Part shown: positions 8,374 to 17,619 of the stretch, piece after piece | How the letters are laid out: the number at the start of each line of letters is the position of its first letter | How positions within the stretch are numbered: the first letter of the stretch is position 1 | NCBI GenBank assembly: GCA_029907715.1 | Contig: JARYLI010000005.1 | Location: forward strand, 1-64,000 | From: Methanothrix sp. | GTDB taxonomy: Archaea; Halobacteriota; Methanosarcinia; Methanotrichales; Methanotrichaceae | Direction: 5' to 3' | Length of the DNA stretch: 64,000 nt | The notes under the pieces: generated by a model | What the model saw: the letters and a program-made list of their open reading frames with translations, nothing else | Told to the model about the DNA's origin: nothing | The model's database searches: none | Program-made: the position numbers and the translations under genes

Positions 8374-9261
8374 ATGATACGAACTGCAGCCCTGGGGTTC
8401 ATACTCATACTGATGCTCTCTGTGATGGAGTCTGCGTGTGGACTGCCTGTTACAGGTGGCAACGGAGAGCTCTGCTGCACCGTCTTCGACATTTTCAAGG
8501 GGCCCCTTTATCAGGGAGGCTCTTACGATGCGGACAGAATGGTTCTGTACCTTGATGCGGGCCTGAGATGGCACAATGGAAGCTGCGCGGAGCTTTCCCG
8601 GGTCAGATATGTTCTGATCGACGGAAACGACAGGAGCTACACCAGAGATGCGGCATCGAGCAGGCCCATCTCTCCAGGAAGGAAGCTTCTCGCATTCGTG
8701 GTTCCTAGAGAGGCGATACCGAAGAGCCTCGTGGTGGACTCCGGAATCGGGGAGGTGTTCAAGGTGGATTTCGGAGAGCCGCTGAACTACACAGACGAGA
8801 ACGTCACAGTCGTGTATTACGGAATCCTGGGGTCGAGGCTTGATTACAGCCGGAAGGTGCTTGATATAGATGTCTCCGTCAGGAACAACTCCACGTCTCC
8901 ACTGAAAGTGTCCCCTGAGAACTACACCCTCGTCGACCAGTGGGGATGGGGCTACAGGGCGACTGATGGGTTCGAGCCCAGAACGCTGAAGACCAACGAG
9001 AGCATCCGGGGAGTGGTGCGGTTCAGTTACCTGGCGCCATCCAGCATCCCATCAATGCTGCTCTACAACCTCTCTTACGGGGATGGAATAATAGTGATAA
9101 GCGAGGGGATGTGTGAGAACACCACAGAGGCCGCCCCAGAGCAGGAATCATCCGGAGAGTGCAACAGGTGTGCTGTTAATGAGAACAGCGTCAAGGGACG
9201 GGTCGCAGCAGCAAAGGAACGCCTCGCCAGAATACGTGCCTCGCATGATACCGAATCCTAG
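8374..9261 (+). CDS. Secreted protein, paralog of the 29.1-30.1 kb gene
   Basis: A 295-residue protein. I chose ATG 8374 over the in-frame GTG 8362 because it gives a compact signal peptide (MIRTAALGFILILMLSV). It shares with the gene at 29140-30060 a conserved core: a 'C-x-VFD' start, an 'LxLDxG' strand, the motif ENYTLVDQWGW and a C-terminal 'AAKERLARIRA' helix. A C-terminal cysteine pair (CNRC) is unique to this copy. The fold resembles small Ig-like telokin/DUF4352-type secreted domains, but I cannot assign a family with confidence. It lies just downstream of the FtsZ-like operon; its paralog is paired with a giant surface protein. Confidence 0.8.
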   Translation: MIRTAALGFILILMLSVMESACGLPVTGGNGELCCTVFDIFKGPLYQGGSYDADRMVLYLDAGLRWHNGSCAELSRVRYVLIDGNDRSYTRDAASSRPISPGRKLLAFVVPREAIPKSLVVDSGIGEVFKVDFGEPLNYTDENVTVVYYGILGSRLDYSRKVLDIDVSVRNNSTSPLKVSPENYTLVDQWGWGYRATDGFEPRTLKTNESIRGVVRFSYLAPSSIPSMLLYNLSYGDGIIVISEGMCENTTEAAPEQESSGECNRCAVNENSVKGRVAAAKERLARIRASHDTES

Positions 9262-9555
9262 GGCGCTCCTCGGTAGCTCCATGGCACGGCCCGATCATGC
9301 GCCCATGATGATCAGGTACCGGCTTTCATGAAACTGCTGAAAGGACAGCATGCGTCATCGGTTAAGATCGACATGTGTAGAATTGAACTTAATAGTCTTA
9401 TCTCGCCTCAGTACTGCTATCACGTATCAAGTCCACAGGGCGGTCGATTTGAATCAAACTCTCCACTATGGTGCGATCTAAATTTGTCAAATTTCATGGC
9501 CAATATATTTGCAGAAAATCTTTAACCGATGACCAATGGAAAGGACAGGGGCGTT
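9262..9555. other. Convergent intergenic region, nothing recognised
   Basis: The region lies between two convergent genes. It has AT-rich stretches but I see no RNA gene, hairpin terminator or repeat copy. Confidence 0.3.
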
Positions 9556-10455
9556 TCAGGAGCCCTTCCCGCCCTTCTCGAACTCCTGCTGTATGTCGCA
9601 CCCCAGCCTGCCGATCGCATCAGACCTGCACTGCCTGCAGTGGCGCATCTGCTTTATTATCTTGTTCAACTCATCCTGTATCGCTCTCTTCTCCTCCGGA
9701 GTTGGAGGCTTTATGTGCGCGAACTTGTACTGAGGTATGAGTGGCATCACGTTGTGAATGAAGACTCCCATCGACTTTATCTTCCTCGCGATATCAAAGA
9801 CGTGCCTGTCGTTTATTCCAGGGATCAGAACGGTGTTCACCTTCACGATCTTCTTCCGCCGCACAGCCTCCTCGATCCCCCTGAGCTGGTTCTCGAGCAG
9901 GATCTGTGCAGCCTCCAGCCCCTCATGCCTCTTTCCCTTATAAATGACATAATCGTATATCTGCTCGCCTATGGCTGGATCGACAGCATTGAGTGTCACG
10001 GTGATGTTGGTCACCCCGATACGGTCGAGATCCTCGATCCTGTCCGGGAGGAGCAGACCGTTCGTGCTTATGCAGAGTATGAGGTGCGGATACTTCTCCC
10101 CGACGAGCCTGAGCGTCTCGAATGTCTCCTCGTTTGCGAGAGGCTCCCCGGGTCCAGCAACAGCCACGACCTTGATGTAATGGTGCTTCGAGAGAACCTC
10201 ATCGACACGCTCAAGCGCTTCCTGCGGGGTCAGAACCCTGCTCGTCACCCCTGGCCTCGACTCATTAACGCAATCAAAATCTCTTATGCAGTACCTGCAC
10301 TGTATGTTGCACTTCGGAGCAACAGGGAGATGCATCCTGCCGAAGGCGTGGCATGCCTTCTCGCTGAAGCACGGATGCTCCTGGATCCTCCTGAGCTGTT
10401 CCGGATCGTAGGGGACCTCCCTGTCAGCCACGACGGCCGTCGGGTATTGTTCCAT
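9556..10455 (-). CDS. nifB: NifB, radical SAM FeMo-cofactor core synthase (short archaeal form)
   Basis: A 299-residue radical SAM enzyme. CNIQCRYC (near residue 53) is the C-x3-C-x2-C cluster motif. CRQCRSDAIGRLG near the C-terminus is the NifB-specific signature with its extra cysteines. The length fits archaeal NifB lacking the NifX-like domain. NifB fuses two [4Fe-4S] clusters and inserts carbide to form NifB-co (L-cluster). In methanogens the product serves nitrogenase and has also been linked to L-cluster-like centres in the MCR activation complex; the markers of that complex lie at 41-48 kb here. No other nif gene is in the window. Confidence 0.93.
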   Translation of the reverse strand: MEQYPTAVVADREVPYDPEQLRRIQEHPCFSEKACHAFGRMHLPVAPKCNIQCRYCIRDFDCVNESRPGVTSRVLTPQEALERVDEVLSKHHYIKVVAVAGPGEPLANEETFETLRLVGEKYPHLILCISTNGLLLPDRIEDLDRIGVTNITVTLNAVDPAIGEQIYDYVIYKGKRHEGLEAAQILLENQLRGIEEAVRRKKIVKVNTVLIPGINDRHVFDIARKIKSMGVFIHNVMPLIPQYKFAHIKPPTPEEKRAIQDELNKIIKQMRHCRQCRSDAIGRLGCDIQQEFEKGGKGS

Positions 10456-10630
10456 CTGGATTCACCTGTACTTCCTTCGCATGCTTCGGCTAAAAGCCTA
10501 TCCTTGGGTCGTCTGGATGCAAATACTTCAACGTCCCCCGCGAAGGGTGAGCTGATTCCACCATACGCACTCTACCCCTGACAGAACGCCTGGCATCTCC
10601 TAATATACATGAAGCGAGCTTGATCCATTC

Positions 10631-11368
10631 ATGCGTGCTGCCTGCGTACAGCTCTCCGTGAGAGAGTGTGATGCATACGATAACAAGCGGCGAGCTCTTC
10701 AGTTATCGGCGGACGCGGCTGACAGCGGCGCTGATATCATAGTTCTCCCCGAGCTCTTCCTCACAGGCTTCTGCTATGATCTCGAGCCGGAGAGATACCC
10801 ATATCCATCGCTGACATCCTTCAGAGCTCTATCCCTCGAGTCAGGCGCGATCCTTGCTGGCTCCATCATGGCATCATCTGGGAGAGGGGTGCTCAACATG
10901 GGATTCTGCATGGCCGGGGCTGAGATGGGGTTTTACTGCAAGACACATCCGTTTGGTGATGAAAAGAGGCACTTCGTTCCAGGAGAGAGGATCTCCCCTG
11001 TGAGGGTCGCGGATCTGTCGATCGGGCTCGAGATCTGCTACGACATCAGGTTTCCTGAGGTTGCCCGAAAGCTCTGCGCAGCTGGGGCAGACCTACTCAT
11101 CACAATCGCCCAGTTTCCCGCTGAGAGGATCCACCACTGGAGGGCCCTTGTGACCGCCAGGGCGATAGAGAACCAGATACACCATATCGCTTGCAATGCC
11201 TCCGGATCAGCCGGTGGATCGAGCATGATTGTTGGGCCTGCGGGTGAGGCGCTCGCAGAGGCAGATGGCGAGGAGTGCGTCATAATCGCTGACCTCGACC
11301 TGGACGAGAGGGATCGAGTGAGGAGATCCATCACATGCTGGGAGGACAGAAGGCCAGAGCTCTACTGA
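10631..11368 (+). CDS. Carbon-nitrogen hydrolase (nitrilase superfamily amidase)
   Basis: A 245-residue cytoplasmic enzyme. The catalytic Glu-Lys-Cys triad is visible: Glu in VLPELFLTG (about residue 41), Lys in CKTHPFG (about 104) and Cys in EICYDIRFPE (about 138). The size and FPE motif fit the omega-amidase/NIT2-like branch, which hydrolyses alpha-keto acid amides or related amides. The substrate is not determined here. It lies 18 bases upstream of priS and may be read with it. Confidence 0.88.
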   Translation: MRAACVQLSVRECDAYDNKRRALQLSADAADSGADIIVLPELFLTGFCYDLEPERYPYPSLTSFRALSLESGAILAGSIMASSGRGVLNMGFCMAGAEMGFYCKTHPFGDEKRHFVPGERISPVRVADLSIGLEICYDIRFPEVARKLCAAGADLLITIAQFPAERIHHWRALVTARAIENQIHHIACNASGSAGGSSMIVGPAGEALAEADGEECVIIADLDLDERDRVRRSITCWEDRRPELY

Positions 11369-11386
11369 GAGAGCTGGGGTGGTGAT

Positions 11387-12586
11387 GTGGATAGCAGGAC
11401 CGCGAGCTACCTGCGCGCCAGGTTCAGGGAGTACTATCTCACCGCGTCGATGGATGCCCCACCTGGAATTGAGTCCAGGGAATGGGGGTTCATATTCTAC
11501 GATACTCCTGGCATGAGGAGGCACAGGTCTTTCAGGAGCAGGAAGGAGCTGGTTGATTATATCAGGAGCACTGTGCCGGCGCATGTCTATCACTCCGCTG
11601 CGTACTACCTCAAGCCGGATGCCCCCACGATGAAGGAGAAGATCTGGAGGGGAGCGGATCTGATCTTCGATCTGGACGCCGATCACCTCTCAGAGTACAG
11701 GGATTCTGGAAGAAGGGATTACGGAGAGATGCTGGAGCGCGTTAAAAGAGAGACCATGAAGCTCCTGGAGTTTCTGCTGAGCGATTTCGGTTTTGATGAT
11801 GAGAGAATAAGCGTGGTCTTCTCCGGAGGCAGGGGATACCACATACACGTCCGCGATCCTTCAATCATGAAGCTCAGGAGCGATGCCAGGCGCGAGATCG
11901 TGGATTACCTTACGGGAAGAGGGCTGGATCCGGAGAGGTTCATACACAAGATCGACGTTGATGGGGATGCTGGTGTTGAGAGGGCGAGATCCCTGCGGGG
12001 GCCTGCATATGGCACAGCTGGGTGGGGCGGAAGGATCAACAAAGCGATCGAGTCCATGGTAATGCATCTCAGAGAGCTCGATGATGAGGAGGCGCTGAGC
12101 TTGCTGAAAAACGTGAAGGGGATAGGCTCTCAGAAGGCCAGGCTATTCCTGGCACAGATCAGGGAGGAGAATGCGATAAAGAGCATCCGCGCCGGAAACC
12201 TGGACTTCTTCAAGTACGCCTCAGGTATATGGAAGCTGATAATCCCGTACCTGATGGAGGAGTCTGTCCGCGCTCTGAGCGGCGAGACGGACGAGCCTGT
12301 GACCGCGGATGTGCATCGCCTCATACGCTTCCCGGAGAGCCTGCATGGCGGCACGGGACTCAGGGTCACGAAGCTGAGCATCGATTCGCTGCGCGCATTT
12401 GACCCGCTGAGGGATGCGGTCGTCTTCGGCGAAGATCCTGTTTCTGTGGACATCCTTCGTCCGGCGAGCATCGAGCTGGCTGGGAAGCGCTTTGATCTGA
12501 GCGAGGGCGGGGCGGAGCTGCCGGCATACGCTGCCATATTCCTGATGGCGAGGGGCTTCGCTGAGATAGGGGCTGCTCCCCGCTGA
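11387..12586 (+). CDS. priS: DNA primase small (catalytic) subunit PriS
   Basis: A 399-residue protein starting with GTG, preceded by GGGGTGGTG. The catalytic aspartates are in LIFDLDADHL (about residue 98) and the conserved SGGRGYHIHV motif is at about 146. PriS makes RNA primers with PriL, which is not in the window. It opens the conserved archaeal replication/translation run: priS, GINS, L44e, S27e, aIF2-alpha, nop10, PAC2. Confidence 0.95.
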   Translation: MDSRTASYLRARFREYYLTASMDAPPGIESREWGFIFYDTPGMRRHRSFRSRKELVDYIRSTVPAHVYHSAAYYLKPDAPTMKEKIWRGADLIFDLDADHLSEYRDSGRRDYGEMLERVKRETMKLLEFLLSDFGFDDERISVVFSGGRGYHIHVRDPSIMKLRSDARREIVDYLTGRGLDPERFIHKIDVDGDAGVERARSLRGPAYGTAGWGGRINKAIESMVMHLRELDDEEALSLLKNVKGIGSQKARLFLAQIREENAIKSIRAGNLDFFKYASGIWKLIIPYLMEESVRALSGETDEPVTADVHRLIRFPESLHGGTGLRVTKLSIDSLRAFDPLRDAVVFGEDPVSVDILRPASIELAGKRFDLSEGGAELPAYAAIFLMARGFAEIGAAPR

Positions 12587-12629
12587 GATAAAGATTAAGT
12601 CACTGCTGAGAGAACTATGGCGGGGTATC

Positions 12630-13226
12630 ATGGAGCTTGACCTGGCAAACGTCCTTAGAGGAGAGAGACGGTCAGCAGAGCTCCAGCATCTCGAGGGCGA
12701 TTTCTACAGGCTTGCGGGAAAGCACATAGCATCTCTCGAGAGGGATCTGGAAAAGCTCGAGGACCACTTCAGCGTGGAGGCTCAGATAATAGAGGATGAG
12801 CTGAAGTCCAGCAGAAAGAGCATCAGCAAGCTAATAGACCTCAGGATAAAGAAGATTGCCAAGAAGGCGATGATGCAGGCAAGCTCCTCGACGCCTGCAA
12901 AGCTTCCGGACGGCATGACGGAGGAGGAGGTCGTCCTATACCAAACCATACTTGAGGCGCTGACCAGATGCAGGGAGAACATACTCTCGCATCTCTCGCG
13001 TCCCAGCACCGAAAGACCTTTAACGGGCAAAAAAGATATAGCCAAGGAATACATCGCTGTGAGGTTGCTGGATACAGTCCCGATGTTTGTAGGGGTCGAC
13101 GGGAAGCGGTATGCTCTGAGTAAGGATGATGTTGTTATGCTCCCGAAGATCCATGCGAGGAATCTGTGTAGCAAAAACATAGCTGTGGAAGTGAGGATGA
13201 ATCATGAAGATGCCAAAGGAGATTGA
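12630..13226 (+). CDS. GINS complex subunit (Gins51/Gins15 type)
   Basis: A 198-residue protein. A helical N-terminal GINS A-domain with coiled coil (residues 5-95) is followed by a C-terminal small B-domain (about 140-190: [23 protein letters not shown]). This A-then-B order is typical of the Gins51 (Sld5/Psf1-like) subunit of the CMG-type helicase, alongside MCM and GAN/RecJ. It follows priS and overlaps the L44e start by 23 bases, suggesting coupled expression. Confidence 0.9.
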   Translation: MELDLANVLRGERRSAELQHLEGDFYRLAGKHIASLERDLEKLEDHFSVEAQIIEDELKSSRKSISKLIDLRIKKIAKKAMMQASSSTPAKLPDGMTEEEVVLYQTILEALTRCRENILSHLSRPSTERPLTGKKDIAKEYIAVRLLDTVPMFVGVDGKRYALSKDDVVMLPKIHARNLCSKNIAVEVRMNHEDAKGD

Positions 13227-13485
13227 GGCTCACTGTCCGTTCTGCAACAAGCACACAACCCATACGGTGGAGAGGGTCAGAAGGGGACAGGCGCGCTCCA
13301 TGACGCGCATCGTGAGACAGAAGGCTAGGGCAAATGGTACGGGCAACCAGGGCAAGTTCTCAAAGGTGCCGGGCGGCGACAAGCCGACGAAGAGGGTCAA
13401 CCTCAGATACAGGTGCAGCCTGTGCAAGAAAGCTCATAACAGAAAGGGGATACGCCTCGGAAGATTCGAGCTTGTGGAGGGATGA
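13204..13485 (+). CDS. rpl44e: Ribosomal protein L44e
   Basis: A 93-residue zinc-binding large-subunit protein. Two CxxC pairs (CPFC near residue 11 and CSLC near 74) bind zinc. The basic middle contains the conserved [16 protein letters not shown] block. Length and composition match archaeal L44e. The stop overlaps the S27e ATG (ATGA). Confidence 0.97.
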   Translation: MKMPKEIEAHCPFCNKHTTHTVERVRRGQARSMTRIVRQKARANGTGNQGKFSKVPGGDKPTKRVNLRYRCSLCKKAHNRKGIRLGRFELVEG

Positions 13486-13652
13486 GTCTGTCTAAGTTTC
13501 TCAGGGTCAAGTGCAACGACTGCGAGAACGTGCAGGTGATATTCAGCAGGGCGGCCACTGTGGTGAAGTGCCTCGTCTGCGGCAGGACGCTTGCTGAGCC
13601 GAGAGGCGGCAAGGCTGACATCAAGACAGAGGTTCTCGAGGTCCTAGAGTGA
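13482..13652 (+). CDS. rps27e: Ribosomal protein S27e
   Basis: A 56-residue protein found by reading the short gap. It begins [14 protein letters not shown] and ends VLEVLE. Zinc pairs are CNDC (residues 11-14) and CLVC (about 32-35), with the 'F..A...V.C..C' pattern of S27e. It overlaps L44e by 4 bases and lies 5 bases before aIF2-alpha. Both sequence and position (L44e-S27e-aIF2alpha) support the call. Confidence 0.97.
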   Translation: MSLSKFLRVKCNDCENVQVIFSRAATVVKCLVCGRTLAEPRGGKADIKTEVLEVLE

Positions 13653-13657
13653 TCTGA

Positions 13658-14431
13658 ATGCAACGCGAAGGTTGGCCGGTGCCTGGGGATCTGGTTGTAT
13701 GCACAGTCGATCAGGTCCTGGATTTTGGTGCGTTCGTCACACTGGATGAGTATGCGGACAAGAAGGGATTCATTCACATCTCAGAGGTGGCGAGCGGCTG
13801 GATCAAGTACATCCGCGACCATGTCCGCGAGGGACAGAAGATCGTCTGCAAGGTTCTGAATGTCGATAAATCGAAGCATCACATCGATCTCTCTCTGAAG
13901 GACGTCAACGAGCACCAGCGGAGGGAGAAGATCCAGGCGTGGAAGGCCGACCTCAAGGCCTGGAAGTGGCTTCAGATGGCTTATGAGGGGCGAGATGAGG
14001 ATCTGAAGCGCGTCAAGGATACGCTGATGAGAAGCTACAGCAGCCTTTATGGAGCACTGGAGGAGGCTGCGATAAGCGGCGAGGAGAGCCTCTCAGACAG
14101 TGGGCTCACAGAGGAGGACATAAAGATAATCTCCCGCCTGGCAAAGGAGAATGTCAAGATACCTACGGTCGAGATCGCCGGCTATGTGGATCTGAGATCC
14201 TTCGCGCCAGATGGTGTTGAGGTCATCAAAAAGGCTCTGAAGCAGGCCAAGCGAATACGGGACAAGGATGCGACGCTCGAGATAAAGTATGTCGGCGCGC
14301 CGAGGTACAGGATAAAGGTGATCGCTCCCGATTACAAGCATGCTGAGGCTGTCCTGAAAAAGTCGGCACAGGCTGCGATAAAGTACATTGAGCAGCACGG
14401 TGGAGAGGGCGCATTCGTGAGAGAGGCCTAG
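13658..14431 (+). CDS. Translation initiation factor aIF2, alpha subunit
   Basis: A 257-residue protein. The N-terminal S1/OB domain (residues 10-85) contains the conserved GFIHISEVASGWIKYIRD segment, followed by a helical domain and a C-terminal alpha-beta domain that binds aIF2-gamma. It is part of the heterotrimer that brings initiator tRNA-Met to the ribosome; an initiator tRNA gene occurs at 28.9 kb. It lies in the conserved cluster, 2 bases before nop10. Confidence 0.97.
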   Translation: MQREGWPVPGDLVVCTVDQVLDFGAFVTLDEYADKKGFIHISEVASGWIKYIRDHVREGQKIVCKVLNVDKSKHHIDLSLKDVNEHQRREKIQAWKADLKAWKWLQMAYEGRDEDLKRVKDTLMRSYSSLYGALEEAAISGEESLSDSGLTEEDIKIISRLAKENVKIPTVEIAGYVDLRSFAPDGVEVIKKALKQAKRIRDKDATLEIKYVGAPRYRIKVIAPDYKHAEAVLKKSAQAAIKYIEQHGGEGAFVREA

Positions 14432-14433
14432 CA

Positions 14434-14616
14434 TTGGCAAGATCCAAGATACTGAGATGTGAGCGGTGCAGGATCTACACTCTCAAGGAAACCTGCCCAA
14501 GATGTGGATCCCGCACAAGCGGCACGAAGCCGGCCAGGTTCTCCCCTGAGGACCGGTATGGCAGGTACCGGCGTGCTCTGTTCTCTGAAAGCGGGCGGGA
14601 AGAGGGAAGATCATGA
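14434..14616 (+). CDS. nop10: H/ACA RNP protein Nop10
   Basis: A 60-residue protein with a TTG start. CERC and CPRC form the N-terminal zinc ribbon, and the conserved 'ARFSPEDRYGRYRR' segment contacts the pseudouridine synthase Cbf5. It works in rRNA pseudouridylation. It overlaps the next ATG by 4 bases. Position between aIF2-alpha and PAC2 is typical of archaea. Confidence 0.96.
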   Translation: MARSKILRCERCRIYTLKETCPRCGSRTSGTKPARFSPEDRYGRYRRALFSESGREEGRS

Positions 14617-15380
14617 AAAAGACGCTTGTTCGAAGGCTCAAGGAGGTATCTCTCGAGAGCCCCATTCTGGTTGAGGGCCTGCCCGGGGTTGGGCATGTTG
14701 GAAAACTCGTCGCTGAGCATCTCATAGAAGAGCTCAAAGCAGAGAAGATCATCGAGATATACTCTCCGCACTTCCCTCCGCAGGTACTGGTACAGGCAGA
14801 TGGCACTGTCAGGCAGGTAAGGAACGAGATCTACGCATACAGGGGAAAGGATGGAGAGCCGGATCTGCTGATCCTGGTGGGCGATTACCAGAGCGCCACG
14901 AACGAAGGGCATTACGAGCTCACAGGCATATTTCTTGACATAGCAGAGGAGTTCGGGGTCCGGCGGATTTACACCCTTGGAGGCTACGGAACAGGCCAGT
15001 TCGTGGAGCCGCAGGTGATCGGCGCAACGAACAGGTCAGAACTCGTTGAGGAGATGAAGGGGCTGGGGGTGGTCTTCCACGAGAACGAGCCTGGAGGGGG
15101 GATCATCGGGGTCAGCGGCCTTCTGGTGGGTCTTGGCGGCCTGAGGGGCATCGATGCCATCTGCCTCATGGGCACGACAAGCGGGTATCTGGTTGATCCA
15201 AAGTCTGCGCATGCTGTTCTTAAGGTCCTCTGCAGGGCGCTCGGGATCGAGGTCAGGACTCAGGCTCTCGAGGAGAGAGCGGGCGAGATGGAGCGGATAG
15301 TGAGCAAGCTCCAGGAGATGGAGAGGGCACAGGTACCTTACGAGAGCGGGGGCGAGGAGGATCTCAGGTACATCGGATGA
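14613..15380 (+). CDS. PAC2-family proteasome assembly chaperone-like protein
   Basis: A 255-residue protein. The N-terminal ILVEGLPGVGHVGKL is the conserved PAC2 start, and GGIIGVSGLLVGLGGLRGI lies in the core. The C-terminal ~40 residues form a charged helix. Archaeal members (PbaB-like) bind proteasome-related proteins. It closes the conserved cluster and its stop region carries the upstream part of the pmbA translation signal. Confidence 0.85.
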   Translation: MKKTLVRRLKEVSLESPILVEGLPGVGHVGKLVAEHLIEELKAEKIIEIYSPHFPPQVLVQADGTVRQVRNEIYAYRGKDGEPDLLILVGDYQSATNEGHYELTGIFLDIAEEFGVRRIYTLGGYGTGQFVEPQVIGATNRSELVEEMKGLGVVFHENEPGGGIIGVSGLLVGLGGLRGIDAICLMGTTSGYLVDPKSAHAVLKVLCRALGIEVRTQALEERAGEMERIVSKLQEMERAQVPYESGGEEDLRYIG

Positions 15381-15381
15381 T

Positions 15382-16692
15382 CTGAGGATAGCTGCGGAGA
15401 GGCTGCTTGAGAGGGCTCTGCGCCTGGGGGCTGATGAGGCTGAGGTATTCGGGGTTCAGAGCAGGAACCTGACGCTCGAGCTCAGAAGGAGAAACGTCGA
15501 GAGCATCAGCGAGAGCGTTCTCAGGGGGCTGGGGCTCCGCGCTGTTATCAAGGGAGGCGTTGGTTTTTCAAGCACATCAGATCTGGGCAGGCTCGATGAT
15601 GTCGCAGAGGCTGCTGTGAGCGCTGCCCGCATATTCGGGCCGGATCGACTCTGGAAGGGACTTCCAGGAAAATCGCAGATATTCCCTGTGGCTGGCGTGT
15701 TCGACCGCAGGATAGCAGAGGTCCAAACCGAGACCCTCCTGGGGATATCGGAGGAGCTCCTGAGAGGATGCGGTGCTGTTGATGGAGTGGAGCCAGTATC
15801 TGGCGGCATATCATGCACGCACAGCCTGGAGATCCTGATCAACTCCAGCGGTGTCGACCTCTCAGAGGAGGGCACATCGGTTCATCTCGCCCTTGAGACG
15901 ATCGCCAGGGGGAGCTCAGGGGTTGCGACGGGAAGCGAGTTTGACAACTCGCGGAGCTTCAGCGTCAACGCGAGAGCTGTGGGAGAAAAGGCCGCGGATC
16001 TCGCAAGACGCTCTCTTGACGGCATATCCATAGAGACCAATACTTATGATGTTGTGCTCTCGCCAGTTGCATTCGCAGAGCTTCTCGAGAGCACTTTTAT
16101 TCCATCGCTCTCCGCAGAGAACGTCCAGAAGGGAAGGTCTGCGCTCGCTGGCATGCTGGGCAAGAGCACAGCCGACCCGCGGCTCCAGATGATCGACGAT
16201 GGAGCGCTTCCAGCGGGCATGGGGAGTTCTGCTTTCGACGGAGAGGGCGTCCCCTCACAGAGAAATGTGATCCTGGAGGACGGCATCCTTGGGAGCTACC
16301 TCTATGATACCTACACAGCCGGAAAGGAGGGAAGATCAAGCACCGGAAACTCTGTCAGATCCGGCTACTCGGATATGCCCAGGATCGGCGTCCGCAATCT
16401 TATCATCTCCTCAAAAGAGCCTGTGGATCTTCTGGAGGGTGTGCGCGAAGGTGTACTGGTCAACAGCGTGATAGGGGCGCACACCGCAAACCCCATATCC
16501 GGAGACTTCTCAGTTGAGGCAAGAAATGCATTTCGCATCCGCGCCGGCGAGATCGCAGAGCCTGTGCGCTCGGCCATGATCGCCGGGAACATATTCGATC
16601 TCCTGAAGCATATGGATGTCGGGAGAGAGGCGAGAGCGGTCGGGCCGATCGTGACTCCAGGCGTCAGGGTGCGGATGAGAGTGGTGTGCTGA
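15382..16692 (+). CDS. PmbA/TldE-family protease subunit, no standard start codon
   Basis: The open frame encodes about 436 residues, the normal PmbA/TldE length, with the N-terminal ERLLERALRLGADEAEVFG and the C-terminal ISGDFSVEARNAFRI motif. No HEXXXH metal site is present, so it is PmbA/TldE and not TldD. The first ATG in frame is at 15616 and would delete about 78 conserved residues. The frame opens after a stop at 15301 and contains no ATG, GTG or TTG before 15616. CTG 15382 is the nearest plausible codon, with GGAGG at 15355-15359. Alternatively, one missing base would place the ATG at 15377, which overlaps the PAC2 stop, in frame. The TldD/E pair processes modified peptides; no TldD partner is in the window. 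Confidence 0.85.
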   Translation: MRIAAERLLERALRLGADEAEVFGVQSRNLTLELRRRNVESISESVLRGLGLRAVIKGGVGFSSTSDLGRLDDVAEAAVSAARIFGPDRLWKGLPGKSQIFPVAGVFDRRIAEVQTETLLGISEELLRGCGAVDGVEPVSGGISCTHSLEILINSSGVDLSEEGTSVHLALETIARGSSGVATGSEFDNSRSFSVNARAVGEKAADLARRSLDGISIETNTYDVVLSPVAFAELLESTFIPSLSAENVQKGRSALAGMLGKSTADPRLQMIDDGALPAGMGSSAFDGEGVPSQRNVILEDGILGSYLYDTYTAGKEGRSSTGNSVRSGYSDMPRIGVRNLIISSKEPVDLLEGVREGVLVNSVIGAHTANPISGDFSVEARNAFRIRAGEIAEPVRSAMIAGNIFDLLKHMDVGREARAVGPIVTPGVRVRMRVVC

Positions 16693-16757
16693 TACCGGCC
16701 GGGTGATCTTCCCCTCTTTCACTGGGGTTCGCTGTACCTGTGCCGTGGGAGGTTATC

Positions 16758-17606
16758 ATGATCATAGGAGGTCCATCGTCGCAGCTGCTCGCTGGAAGGG
16801 TCGCCGCGATCCTCGGGGAGAGGGTGGCGCTCTGCGAGTACAGGACGTTCCCGGATGGGGAGGCATACACGCAGCTCCAGTCCGAGATCGATGATGATGT
16901 TGTTGTGATACAGAGCACCCCATCTGACAGGGATATTGTTTATCTTCTGCAGCTCCTTGACATAGTCCGTGGAAGGAACGTGACACTTGTCATACCCTAC
17001 TTCGGATATGCCAGGCAGGACAAGATATTCAAGCCAGGAGAGCCGCTCACCGCGAGGGCGATAGCGAGCGCCCTGAACCCGTTCCTGAATGGCGGCTCCA
17101 GGGTCTTCACGGTGAACATCCACGCGCAATCAGTGCTCACACACTTCAAATGCAGAGCGGAGAGCCTAGATGCGACTCCTCTTCTCGCGGAGGAGATCCG
17201 CAGGCTGGATCTGAGGGATCCGGTTGTGATATCTCCAGACAGGGGCGCGATAGCGATGGCATCAAGGGCATCTGAGATCCTGGGATGTGAGTTCGATCAC
17301 CTGGAGAAGACCAGATACAGCGGAACAGAGGTCTCAATCGCGCCAAAGGAGATCGATGTCAGAGGCAGGGATGTCATAATCATGGATGATATGATTGCAA
17401 CAGGTGGCACGATGGCCACTGCGATATCGATGCTTCGGAGGCAGGGCGCCCAGAGCGTTCATCTGGCAGCTGTCCACCCTGTGCTCACAGGAAACGCTCT
17501 CCTAAAGCTGTATCACGCCGGTGTCGACAGGGTCATAGCAACAGACACGCTTGACCGAGGGGTGAGCACCGTCTCCGTAGCGCCGCTGATAGCCGGATCA
17601 AAATAA
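16758..17606 (+). CDS. prs: Ribose-phosphate pyrophosphokinase (PRPP synthetase)
   Basis: A 282-residue enzyme that makes PRPP from ribose 5-phosphate and ATP. I chose ATG 16758 because GGGAGG lies 6 bases upstream; an in-frame GTG at 16740 lacks such a site. Motifs: FPDGEAY near the N-terminus, FGYARQDK catalytic loop, SPDRGA, and the PRPP loop VIIMDDMIATGGTM at about 208-221. Length fits the archaeal class, shorter than bacterial enzymes. Confidence 0.95.
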   Translation: MIIGGPSSQLLAGRVAAILGERVALCEYRTFPDGEAYTQLQSEIDDDVVVIQSTPSDRDIVYLLQLLDIVRGRNVTLVIPYFGYARQDKIFKPGEPLTARAIASALNPFLNGGSRVFTVNIHAQSVLTHFKCRAESLDATPLLAEEIRRLDLRDPVVISPDRGAIAMASRASEILGCEFDHLEKTRYSGTEVSIAPKEIDVRGRDVIIMDDMIATGGTMATAISMLRRQGAQSVHLAAVHPVLTGNALLKLYHAGVDRVIATDTLDRGVSTVSVAPLIAGSK

Positions 17607-17619
17607 TCGTGGGGCCGAA

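Noticed and set aside
9529-10581. Long plus-strand open frame across nifB
   Set aside because: It is the antisense shadow of a well-conserved nifB gene; no ribosome-binding site and no recognisable protein.
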